Below are positions 1 through 5,719 of a DNA stretch of 6,297 nt, one piece after another. The notes below the pieces were generated by a model, which saw only the letters and a list, made by a program, of their open reading frames with translations, was not told where the DNA came from and made no database searches. This DNA comes from Chromatiales bacterium (GTDB lineage Bacteria > Pseudomonadota > Gammaproteobacteria > UBA6429 > Thiohalophilaceae), in NCBI GenBank assembly GCA_027057985.1, contig JALUTJ010000065.1, forward strand, positions 1-6,297, in the 5' to 3' direction. Position 1 is the stretch's first letter, and every line of letters starts with the position of its first letter. The position numbers and the translations under genes were made by a program.

Positions 1-519
1 CATCGTGACTGGCCGCCTTTGCGCTGGCAGCCTGTTTCCATCAATAAAATTCCAAGACATATGATCCGTGCCCTGATCGTTGCCGAAGATGCACGTTTTT
101 ATTCACACTCCGGTATCGATACCGAGGCACTGAAGCAGGCCATGGAAACCAACCTGTCGAAGAAGCGCTTTGTTTATGGTGGCAGTACCATCTCGCAACA
201 GACGATCAAAAATATTTTTCTCAGCCCTTCGCGCAACCCGCTACGCAAATGGCATGAGCTGGTATTAACCATTGGTATGGAACGCAATATCAGCAAGAAA
301 AGAATTCTTTCACTCTATCTGAATATTGCGGAGTTTGGACGGGGTATCTACGGGGTCAATGCGGCTGCGCGCTATTATTTTGGTGTTCCGGCTTCAAGGC
401 TCTCTATACGACAGGCGATTGAACTGGCAGCCACCTTACCGGCACCGGTTAACCATAACCCGAAAACCCGTACCCGTTTTTTTCTGCACCGGGTAAAAAA
501 GATTGCGCGTTACTTTTAA
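1..519 (+). CDS. mtgA: Monofunctional biosynthetic peptidoglycan transglycosylase, 5' truncated by window edge
   Basis: GT51 glycosyltransferase that polymerises lipid II into glycan strands at the periplasmic face of the inner membrane. The visible part is 172 residues, open from base 1 to a TAA. All five GT51 motifs are seen in order: the catalytic Glu in AEDARFYSHSGID (Glu at visible residue 29), GGSTISQQ, RKWHE, KKRILSLYLN and the following EFGRGIYGVNAAARYYFG. There is no penicillin-binding transpeptidase domain; the protein ends soon after the GT51 fold, which is why I call MtgA rather than a class A PBP. Compared with E. coli MtgA (about 240 residues), roughly the first 70 residues, including the expected single membrane anchor, lie outside the window. 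The TTG at 19 is inside the domain and is not a start. The stop overlaps the stop of the convergent DUF2007 gene, leaving no room for an intergenic terminator. Confidence 0.93.
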   Translation, partial: HRDWPPLRWQPVSINKIPRHMIRALIVAEDARFYSHSGIDTEALKQAMETNLSKKRFVYGGSTISQQTIKNIFLSPSRNPLRKWHELVLTIGMERNISKKRILSLYLNIAEFGRGIYGVNAAARYYFGVPASRLSIRQAIELAATLPAPVNHNPKTRTRFFLHRVKKIARYF

Positions 520-743
520 ATCGTAATACTGTATTGCCCGGTTTCATATTCATGAACCAGTTGCCGTGCCGCTTCAATATTGGCTTCATCGACACTGACA
601 AAAGCAAAATCGATTGCCGCCAGCTCACCGATGGCGCCCTGAAGATATTCACCCTCGACATAAGCAGGAATACCATTTGCTTCGAGCATACCTTTGACAA
701 TATTGGCCTCGATACTGTTTTTTGCAGCAAAAACTTTAACCAT
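516..743 (-). CDS. DUF2007 family small protein
   Basis: A 75-residue protein of the DUF2007 family (putative signal-transducing, ferredoxin-like small domain; exact role unknown). The recognisable pattern is an N-terminal beta strand (VKVFAAKNSIEA), a helix with VKGMLEANGIPAYVEGE, the central LQGAIGELAAIDFAFVSV segment, and a last helix EAARQLVHEYE. No signal peptide or membrane segment is seen, so it is probably cytoplasmic. The ATG has an AAGGA-type ribosome binding site about nine bases upstream, inside the end of the aminotransferase gene, and the two genes overlap by 8 bases, so translational coupling is likely. It is the last gene of the HAD-aminotransferase-DUF2007 operon. Its TAA overlaps the mtgA TAA on the other strand within a TTAA palindrome. 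The family call is from pattern recognition; the function is not known to me. Confidence 0.85.
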   Translation of the reverse strand: MVKVFAAKNSIEANIVKGMLEANGIPAYVEGEYLQGAIGELAAIDFAFVSVDEANIEAARQLVHEYETGQYSITI

Positions 744-1893
744 GGAGGTAGTCCTTTAATCGCGCTACGGCCTGCTGCAATCGCGGCAACGAAGTGGTAT
801 AGGCAAAGCGAACATATTTTTCAGGCCTGTTCCTGCCAAAATCTTTACCCGGTGTAATCGCCACACCAATATTTTCCAGTAAATCCAGTGCAAACTGGTC
901 ACTGTCACCAGTAAATTTTTCACAGTTGGCATAAATATAAAATGCACCACGTGGCTCTACTTCAATAACAAAGCCAAGTTCTTTTAATGCCGAAAGCAGG
1001 TAATCACGGCGTTGCTGAAATTCTTTTTTATACTGCTCCAGCACTTCAATGTTTTCTGCTTTAAAGGCTGCCAGCGCCGCGTATTGCGCCGGTGTTGGTG
1101 CAGCAAGAAAAATATTCTGTGCCAGCTTGTCCATATCATTAATCAAAGCCGGTGCGGCAACCAGCCAGCCAGCACGCCAGCCTGTCATGCTAAAATATTT
1201 TGAGAAGCTGTTAATGACGATAACATGCTCATTCAGTCCTGCCGCCGTCTCCAGTTCATTTTCATAAACAAGCCCATGATAAATCTCATCAACAATGAGA
1301 TAGCCGCCTTTAGCCCTGACAAAATCTGCCATGGCAGTTAACTCGTCGTACTCAATCAATGTACCGGTTGGGTTGGAAGGGGTGGCAATAATGGCGGCTA
1401 CAGTGTTATCACGCCATTGCTGTTCAAGCTGTTCCAGGCTGAGTTGATAGGCGCTTTCGGCATTCACCGCAATGGTGCGGGTCTTTCCACTAAGAAAGCG
1501 AACGAAGTTTCGGTTACAGGGATAACCGGGATCAGCCATTAGCACTTCATCTCCTTCCGCCATAATCGTACCCAGTGCCAGCATCAGTGCCCCGGAAGCA
1601 CCCGGAGTGATAATAACCTGTTCCGCTTTAACTAACCGCTGATAACGTTGCAGATAAAAATGGGCTATTGCTTCACGCAGGGCAGGCAGGCCGGTTGCCG
1701 GTGTATAATGAATATCGCCCTTATCGATAATACTGCTTACCGCATCCAGCACCGGTTGCGGCGTAGGGAAATCCGGTTCACCGATTTCCATGTGAATAAT
1801 ATCCCTGCCCTGCGCCTCAAGTTCCCTGGCACGGGCAAGCAGCGCCATCACGTGAAATGGCTGGATATCCTCGATGCGTGATGGCTTTTTCAT
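736..1893 (-). CDS. Class I/II pyridoxal-phosphate-dependent aminotransferase
   Basis: A 385-residue fold type I aminotransferase (AspC/AlaA-like, COG0436 type), cytoplasmic. Key parts seen: GEPDF at residues 38-42, TPGASGAL at 97-104 for the cofactor phosphate loop, ATPSNPTG at 170-177 with the cofactor-binding Asn174, VDEIY at 201-205 with Asp202 facing the pyridine nitrogen, SFSKYFSMTGWRAGW at 229-243 with the Schiff-base Lys232 and phosphate-binding Arg240, and Arg362 in YVRFAYT, expected to bind the substrate carboxylate. Length is normal and nothing catalytic is missing. The substrate cannot be fixed from sequence; alanine, aspartate or another amino acid with a 2-oxo acid partner are all possible. 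The ATG lies 11 bases after the TGA of the HAD gene and has only a poor Shine-Dalgarno match, so it probably relies on coupling to the upstream gene. It overlaps the DUF2007 gene by 8 bases downstream. Confidence 0.93.
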   Translation of the reverse strand: MKKPSRIEDIQPFHVMALLARARELEAQGRDIIHMEIGEPDFPTPQPVLDAVSSIIDKGDIHYTPATGLPALREAIAHFYLQRYQRLVKAEQVIITPGASGALMLALGTIMAEGDEVLMADPGYPCNRNFVRFLSGKTRTIAVNAESAYQLSLEQLEQQWRDNTVAAIIATPSNPTGTLIEYDELTAMADFVRAKGGYLIVDEIYHGLVYENELETAAGLNEHVIVINSFSKYFSMTGWRAGWLVAAPALINDMDKLAQNIFLAAPTPAQYAALAAFKAENIEVLEQYKKEFQQRRDYLLSALKELGFVIEVEPRGAFYIYANCEKFTGDSDQFALDLLENIGVAITPGKDFGRNRPEKYVRFAYTTSLPRLQQAVARLKDYLHG

Positions 1894-1904
1894 ATTACAT
1901 TATT

Positions 1905-2669
1905 TCATTCGCCGGCGTGGAGTGCCCGTACCATGTCGACATTGACATGGTCATGGCCCCTGGCATCCCCTGCAATGACTTTAAACGGGGCATCGGGTTC
2001 ACCATACTGATCCAGTACGATCGCGGCACCTGTGAAATCATGATCACGAGTATAGTCATTGATGGTAACGATAGTTTTTAGATCGGCCCCGAGAGATGAA
2101 AGAATCCCGTTTCGCGAGTCCTCAAATGCCATACAGGCTTGCGGAGGCAACTGCATTTTTTCCAGTGCAAAATCATAAATATCTGGCGCTGGCTTTTTTG
2201 CCGGAACGATATCGCCCGCCGCAATCACCTCGAACCAGTCCATCGAGTCCTTGCCCAGGGTATGCACCAGCAGCGCTTCCACATTGGCTGGCGTAGTGGT
2301 GGTGGCAATGGCCAGACGTAAACCATTCTCCCTGGCTTCGTTTAAGAGGCGCTCCACGCCCGGACGCAGGGGAATTTCACCTTTGGAGAGTAAATCCGTG
2401 TAATGAGCCGTTTTCGCCCTGTGCATATCGGCAATATAGCTATCGAGATCATCGATATCAGGCAGTGACGGACTGTATTTATCGATATAGAATTTCATGC
2501 GTTCCTTGCCACCAGTGACCGTGAGCAGGTCTTCATAAATATCGACTGTCCAGTCCCAGTCGAGGCCGGCATCGGCAAAAGCCAGGTTGAAGGCAACCCG
2601 GTGCCCGTCACGCTCGGTGTCCGCCAGGGTTCCATCAACATCAAAAATCAATGCTTCTAAATCAGGCAT
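1905..2669 (-). CDS. cbbY: CbbY-like HAD-superfamily sugar phosphate phosphatase
   Basis: A 254-residue HAD subfamily IA hydrolase. Motif I is IFDVDGTLADTE with nucleophile Asp10 and acid/base Asp12; motif II is the ATTTT stretch near residue 123; motif III is the lysine in AKKPAPD (Lys158/159); motif IV is AFEDSRNG with Glu183 and Asp184. The cap region contains TGGKER (52-57), and motif II runs into PANVEALL; both are typical of CbbY. CbbY from phototrophs and plants removes phosphate from xylulose-1,5-bisphosphate, a misfire inhibitor of Rubisco. No cbb gene is in the window, so that substrate is an inference, and a beta-phosphoglucomutase-like or general sugar phosphatase role is the alternative. 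The ATG follows a clear GGAG at good spacing. It is the first gene of a leftward operon and is divergent from dksA across 211 bases. Confidence 0.85.
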   Translation of the reverse strand: MPDLEALIFDVDGTLADTERDGHRVAFNLAFADAGLDWDWTVDIYEDLLTVTGGKERMKFYIDKYSPSLPDIDDLDSYIADMHRAKTAHYTDLLSKGEIPLRPGVERLLNEARENGLRLAIATTTTPANVEALLVHTLGKDSMDWFEVIAAGDIVPAKKPAPDIYDFALEKMQLPPQACMAFEDSRNGILSSLGADLKTIVTINDYTRDHDFTGAAIVLDQYGEPDAPFKVIAGDARGHDHVNVDMVRALHAGE

Positions 2670-2880
2670 TTCTTACTCCAGAAAATTATTTTAAAAATGC
2701 GATAATAACCACTTGATTTACAATAAAATAATCTCATATCATGGTTAATTGTCGTGAATCGGCATAGTGTACCACTTCAGGTAATTTTCGTAATTGTTGC
2801 GCATTTGATGACATTCTGGTATTAAAGCGCGTTGATTTTTTTTATTTAAACTGACCATTCCACGGCTGGAGAGAATTTTA
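2670..2880. promoter_or_regulatory. Divergent AT-rich intergenic promoter region
   Basis: This is the largest non-coding gap in the window. It must hold the promoters of the leftward HAD operon and of dksA. It is clearly richer in A and T than the genes. The HAD side has a GGAG ribosome binding site just upstream of its ATG and a TATTAT (minus strand, 2702-2707) that could be a -10 but lacks a good -35. The dksA side has the candidate promoter listed separately and the GGAGAG ribosome binding site at 2868-2873, seven bases before the ATG. I see no small ORF, tRNA or strong hairpin in it. Confidence 0.6.
2713..2742 (+). promoter_or_regulatory. Candidate sigma70 promoter for dksA
   Basis: TTGATT (2713-2718) matches the -35 consensus at four of six positions, and TATCAT (2737-2742) matches the -10 at five of six, with an 18-base spacer. 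A start near 2749 would give dksA a leader of about 130 bases. This is pattern matching only in an AT-rich region where chance matches are common. Confidence 0.35.
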
Positions 2881-3480
2881 ATGCCTGCAAAGAAAAAAAC
2901 GGCTGCGAAAAAGAAAGTTTCCAAGAAAAAGACGGTAGCGAAAAAGAAGGTTGTAGCCAAAAAAACCCCGAGCAAAAAGAAAGTTGCTAGCAAGAAAAAA
3001 GTGACGAAAAAAGCAGCCAGTAAGAAAAAAACAGCTGTGAAAAAGAAAAAGATTCCTTCGAATATCTCGCAGGAATTCAAACAGTTCGAGCCTTACAAGA
3101 TTAAAAAAGGCGAAGAATACATGAATGAAGCCCAGGTTGAGCATTTCCTCAATATCCTTGGTTCATGGAAAAAAGAGCTGATGGAAGAAGTGGATCGTAC
3201 TGTGCACCACATGCAGGACGAAGCCGCCAACTTCCCGGATCCCAATGATCGTGCCTCGCAGGAATCGGATTTCACCATGGAACTGCGTACCCGTGACCGT
3301 GAACGCAAGCTGATCAAGAAGATCAACCAGTCCATCGCGGCGCTCGAAGCCGGTGAATACGGCTACTGTGAAGAATGCGGGATTGAAATCGGTATTCGCC
3401 GCCTCGAAGCCCGGCCTACCGCCAATCTCTGTATTGACTGTAAGAGCCTGGATGAAATTCGTGAAAAATCGCGCACCTGA
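2881..3480 (+). CDS. dksA: RNA polymerase-binding transcription factor DksA with lysine-rich N-terminal extension
   Basis: DksA binds in the RNA polymerase secondary channel and, with ppGpp, mediates the stringent response. The protein is 199 residues against 151 in E. coli. From about residue 61 it follows E. coli DksA closely: coiled-coil tip DPNDRA (Asp120, Asp123, Ala125, matching E. coli Asp71, Asp74, Ala76), [11 protein letters not shown], and a four-Cys zinc finger at Cys163, Cys166, Cys184 and Cys187 followed by the C-terminal helix. Both the tip and the zinc ligands are offset by 49 from E. coli, so all extra length is N-terminal. That extension has 29 lysines in the first 57 residues, the rest mostly Ala, Val, Ser and Thr, with no acidic residue before Glu65; it resembles a histone H1 tail and is predicted to be disordered and strongly basic. 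The ATG has GGAGAG seven bases upstream, so the extension is very likely translated. A strong terminator follows. Confidence 0.96.
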   Translation: MPAKKKTAAKKKVSKKKTVAKKKVVAKKTPSKKKVASKKKVTKKAASKKKTAVKKKKIPSNISQEFKQFEPYKIKKGEEYMNEAQVEHFLNILGSWKKELMEEVDRTVHHMQDEAANFPDPNDRASQESDFTMELRTRDRERKLIKKINQSIAALEAGEYGYCEECGIEIGIRRLEARPTANLCIDCKSLDEIREKSRT

Positions 3481-3500
3481 TTTTTTCACTAATGCGAAAT

Positions 3501-3529
3501 AAAAAAGGAAGCTTCGGCTTCCTTTTTTT
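3501..3529. terminator. Bidirectional intrinsic terminator between dksA and the DUF3579 gene
   Basis: A perfect 12-base-pair inverted repeat: left arm 3501-3512 (AAAAAAGGAAGC), loop TTCG at 3513-3516, right arm 3517-3528 (GCTTCCTTTTTT), then one more T. The loop with its closing pair is the very stable cUUCGg tetraloop in the dksA-sense RNA. Runs of A and T on the two sides give a U-tract whichever way it is transcribed, so it can end both dksA and the convergent gene. The right edge overlaps the stop codon of the minus-strand gene (3528-3530). Confidence 0.93.
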
Positions 3530-3827
3530 ATGCCGACAGCGCGCGATCGTCCTGTCGTCGGTCTTCAAGAATGGCGAGCTGGTTGCTGCGAGCAAAATCC
3601 ATCACAAAATCATACGCCTGTGGATTCACTTCGCGCAGGTTACGCGCCACCACCAGGCATTTCTCACCATCGATCATACACGGCGCTACCGCTTTGGAAT
3701 AATGCAGGCGATGGTCACTGCCAAAACTGGCCAGGGTGGAGGAAATACGTTCAATCCAGTCACTAGGTCGAAGTTTTTTACCCTCGGTAGTGACCCCCCG
3801 AATAACCACTTTGTCTTCACTTTCCAT
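3528..3827 (-). CDS. DUF3579 family protein
   Basis: A 99-residue, probably cytoplasmic protein of the DUF3579 family, known mainly from beta- and some gammaproteobacteria; no function is established that I know of. Seen features: an N-terminal strand VVIRGVTTEGKKLRPSDWIERI (residues 7-28) with the RPSDW signature, a central stretch HYSKAVAPCMIDGEKCLVVARNL (42-64), and a C-terminal helix ending in ARSNQLAI. Two cysteines (Cys50, Cys57) are present, but no metal-binding pattern or catalytic motif is evident. The ATG has a short AGG upstream at about five bases. The gene is convergent with dksA, sharing its terminator, and divergent from gluQ, so it sits between two genes that are direct neighbours in E. 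coli. The family is called from memory of its signature. Confidence 0.82.
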   Translation of the reverse strand: MESEDKVVIRGVTTEGKKLRPSDWIERISSTLASFGSDHRLHYSKAVAPCMIDGEKCLVVARNLREVNPQAYDFVMDFARSNQLAILEDRRQDDRALSA

Positions 3828-3873
3828 ATTGCCTGCCCGGAATAAATTGCTGAAACTTTAATCACTTGCTACA

Positions 3874-3889
3874 GCCTGTAACGACAGGC
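3874..3889. repeat. Short perfect inverted repeat between the DUF3579 gene and gluQ
   Basis: GCCTGT (3874-3879) and ACAGGC (3884-3889) form a 6-base-pair stem around an AACG gap. No T-run follows on either strand, so it is not a terminator. It lies upstream of both divergent genes and about 25 bases upstream of the gluQ -10, where an operator could sit, but a repeat this short may be chance. Confidence 0.4.
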
Positions 3890-3912
3890 AACGGGATTAC
3901 TTTAGTTTTTTA

Positions 3913-3921
3913 TGGTATAAA
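3913..3921 (+). promoter_or_regulatory. Extended -10 promoter element for gluQ
   Basis: TGGTATAAA is an extended -10 (TGn followed by TATAAA, five of six to consensus). There is no convincing -35 at 16-18 bases, which is common for extended -10 promoters. Transcription would start near 3928, giving a leader of about 25 bases before the gluQ ATG. This supports the ATG at 3953 over any earlier start. Confidence 0.5.
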
Positions 3922-3952
3922 TTTTCCACTTAACGAATTTAACAGGTTTAAC

Positions 3953-4843
3953 ATGGCATCCATTTACCGAGGCCGTTTTGCCCCAACGCCCAGTGGCCCA
4001 CTACATTTTGGCTCGCTGATCGCCGCGACCGGGAGCTATCTCCAGGCTCGGGCTCAACGGGGTGAATGGTGGCTACGTATCGATGACATCGACCCACCCC
4101 GGGAACAAAAAGGGGCTGTCAGCAGCATTCTCAGTACCCTGGAAGAGTTTGGCTTTGAGTGGGATGGTGAGGTACTTTATCAGTCAAAGCGGCAGCAGCG
4201 TTACCAGCAGGTTGTGGAACAGTTAAAAGGGAAAGGGCTGGCCTATGCATGTAGCTGCAGTCGCAGCAGTATTCAGAAGAAAACCGGGCAGAAAAAAGGG
4301 GAGCTGGTCTATCCCGGCTTCTGCCGCGAACAGCCCTTACAGCAATGTGAAGACTACAGTATTCGTCTGCGGGTGGATGATGGCATTATCCGCTTTGAAG
4401 ATACCATTCAGGGTACTATCAGCACGAACCTGGCAGCACGTTTTGGGGATTTCGTAATCCAGCGCCGGGATGGTTACTTTGCCTACCACCTTGCCACCGG
4501 CATCGACGATGCCGAACAGGGCATTACCGAGGTGGTTCGCGGTGCTGATCTGCTCGATAGCACGCCCTGCCAGATGCTGATCCAGCACCAGCTGGGCCTG
4601 CCCTGCCCCAGTTACGCTCACCTGCCTATAGCCTGCAATCACAGCGGGCAGAAACTTAGTAAACAAAGCCATGCCCCTGCACTGGACAGCTCAAAAGCCA
4701 CAATTTTATTGCAAAAATCACTAAAGTTCCTCGGCCAGATGCCGCCTATATCATTGGCTGATGCAACACTGGATGAACTGTGGCAATGGGCAATTGAAAA
4801 CTGGGATATAAACAGGGTTCCAGCGCAGGTTGCCCTGGAATAG
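3953..4843 (+). CDS. gluQ: Glutamyl-queuosine tRNA(Asp) synthetase
   Basis: GluQRS activates glutamate without tRNA and attaches it to queuosine at position 34 of tRNA(Asp). The protein is 296 residues, like E. coli YadB (about 300) and much shorter than GltX because the anticodon-binding domain is absent. Seen: FAPTPSGPLHFGSL (residues 9-22) containing the class I HIGH-type motif; RIDDIDPPR (42-50); zinc ligands Cys100, Cys102, Tyr120 and Cys124, matching the C-x-C...Y-x3-C site of E. coli; TGIDDAEQGITEVVRGADLL; and KLSKQ (234-238) as the KMSKS-type loop. The frame is open back to a TTG at 3866, but the ATG at 3953 starts right at the conserved domain and has an AGG about six bases upstream, so I use it. 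In E. coli gluQ follows dksA directly; here a minus-strand DUF3579 gene lies between and gluQ appears to have its own promoter. Confidence 0.95.
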   Translation: MASIYRGRFAPTPSGPLHFGSLIAATGSYLQARAQRGEWWLRIDDIDPPREQKGAVSSILSTLEEFGFEWDGEVLYQSKRQQRYQQVVEQLKGKGLAYACSCSRSSIQKKTGQKKGELVYPGFCREQPLQQCEDYSIRLRVDDGIIRFEDTIQGTISTNLAARFGDFVIQRRDGYFAYHLATGIDDAEQGITEVVRGADLLDSTPCQMLIQHQLGLPCPSYAHLPIACNHSGQKLSKQSHAPALDSSKATILLQKSLKFLGQMPPISLADATLDELWQWAIENWDINRVPAQVALE

Positions 4844-4908
4844 AATAAAGAAATCCGGCAATGAAACTAAATTTCCAGTAAAATGCCTGCCTGTTTAATA
4901 CAATTAAC

Positions 4909-4916
4909 GCGGATAA
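4909..4916 (+). promoter_or_regulatory. Possible flagellar sigma28 (FliA) -10 element upstream of ycgR
   Basis: GCGGATAA differs at one base from the FliA -10 consensus GCCGATAA. Twelve bases upstream is GCCTGTTT (4889-4896), which keeps only the GTTT half of the -35 consensus; the usual spacer is 11. Known biology makes this attractive, since E. coli ycgR belongs to the FliA regulon, but the -35 is weak and the site may be chance. Confidence 0.22.
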
Positions 4917-4926
4917 GAACCAGCTC

Positions 4927-5661
4927 GTGAATAAAGCAAAAGTCGATAACATTGAAAACATGGAACGCTACATGCTCCATGGGCGCGGTGAAATCATGCA
5001 GAAGCTGCGTCAGCTCGGCAAGAAGAACTCCCTGATATCACTGCATTTTGCCGATAACACCATGCTCAGTACCGTGGTCGATGTTCTCGCCGACCGCAAC
5101 CTGCTGGTGCTCGATTATGGCGGCGATGAGAAACTCAACCAGAAACTGCTGAAAAACAACCGTGCCGTGGTCAAAACCGACTACGATGGCATAACCGCCC
5201 AGTTTAGCATCGAGGATATCCGCAAGGCTCGCCTCCAGGGCAAGCCCAGCTTCGCCTGTCCCCTGCCCGAGAGCATGCTCTGGGTGCAACGACGCGAATT
5301 TTACCGTGTCAAAATTCCACTGAGTGAAAACGTGGTCTGTGAGCTGATCCACGGCGATGAGCACCGCAAGGAATACCCGGTACTCGATATCAGTACCGGC
5401 GGTATTGCCCTGTTCGACAAGGACAATGAGCTCGAACTGGAACCCGGTAATGAATTCCATAACTGCAAACTGACCCTGGGGGAACATGGCACCGGCCTGG
5501 TCAACCTGGAAATCCGTAACCGTATCCCTGTCAATCCCGCTGAGCCTGCAGAAGGTTCACGCAGCGGCTGCGCCTTTCTCAATATGACTGGAGATTTCGA
5601 AATCACGGTGCAAAAGTTCATCAACATGGTTGACATGCAACAAAAAAGAGTGGAATCCTAA
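4927..5661 (+). CDS. ycgR: YcgR-like PilZ-domain c-di-GMP receptor
   Basis: A cytoplasmic protein of 244 residues from the GTG, the same length as E. coli YcgR, the c-di-GMP-dependent flagellar brake. Residues about 20-115 match the YcgR N-terminal (PilZN) domain, with KLRQLGKKNSLISLHF and LLVLDYGGDEKLNQKLL. The junction LWVQRREFYRVKIP (118-131) carries the c-di-GMP-binding RxxxR (Arg123, Arg127), and the PilZ domain has DISTGG (154-159, the D/NxSxxG motif), so ligand binding looks intact. The C-terminal end is a helix, EITVQKFINMVDMQQ. The start is uncertain: GTG 4927 and ATG 4960 both lack a good ribosome binding site; ATG 4960 would give 233 residues and still cover the whole fold. The gene lies 83 bases after gluQ with no terminator between. 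No flagellar gene is in the window, so action on the motor rather than on another c-di-GMP target is inference. Confidence 0.87.
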   Translation: MNKAKVDNIENMERYMLHGRGEIMQKLRQLGKKNSLISLHFADNTMLSTVVDVLADRNLLVLDYGGDEKLNQKLLKNNRAVVKTDYDGITAQFSIEDIRKARLQGKPSFACPLPESMLWVQRREFYRVKIPLSENVVCELIHGDEHRKEYPVLDISTGGIALFDKDNELELEPGNEFHNCKLTLGEHGTGLVNLEIRNRIPVNPAEPAEGSRSGCAFLNMTGDFEITVQKFINMVDMQQKRVES

Positions 5662-5719
5662 GTCCCTGCTTTTCCATACAATAACCACAATAAACCGCTT
5701 AACCTGATTGGAGAAAGAT

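Noticed and set aside
534..857. Plus-strand ORF over the DUF2007 gene and the end of the aminotransferase gene
   Set aside because: It is a shadow of two well-supported minus-strand genes and shows no family pattern.
2702..2731. Promoter for the HAD operon with TATTAT as -10 (minus strand)
   Set aside because: At 16-18 bases the -35 matches only about two of six positions, so I do not list it as a separate feature.
2745..3144. Minus-strand ORFs rich in Phe and Leu that look like small membrane proteins
   Set aside because: They are the reverse complement of the lysine-rich dksA tail: AAA/AAG codons read backwards give Phe and Leu. No ribosome binding site supports them and dksA is certain on the other strand.
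3866..3952. 29-residue N-terminal extension of GluQ from a TTG start
   Set aside because: The stretch has no similarity to GluQ, contains the likely promoter -10, and the ATG at 3953 has a ribosome binding site and begins at the conserved domain.
5038..5487. 149-codon minus-strand ORF antisense to ycgR
   Set aside because: It is long only because of the codon use of ycgR; the PilZ motifs fix the real strand, and no ribosome binding site or recognisable domain is present.
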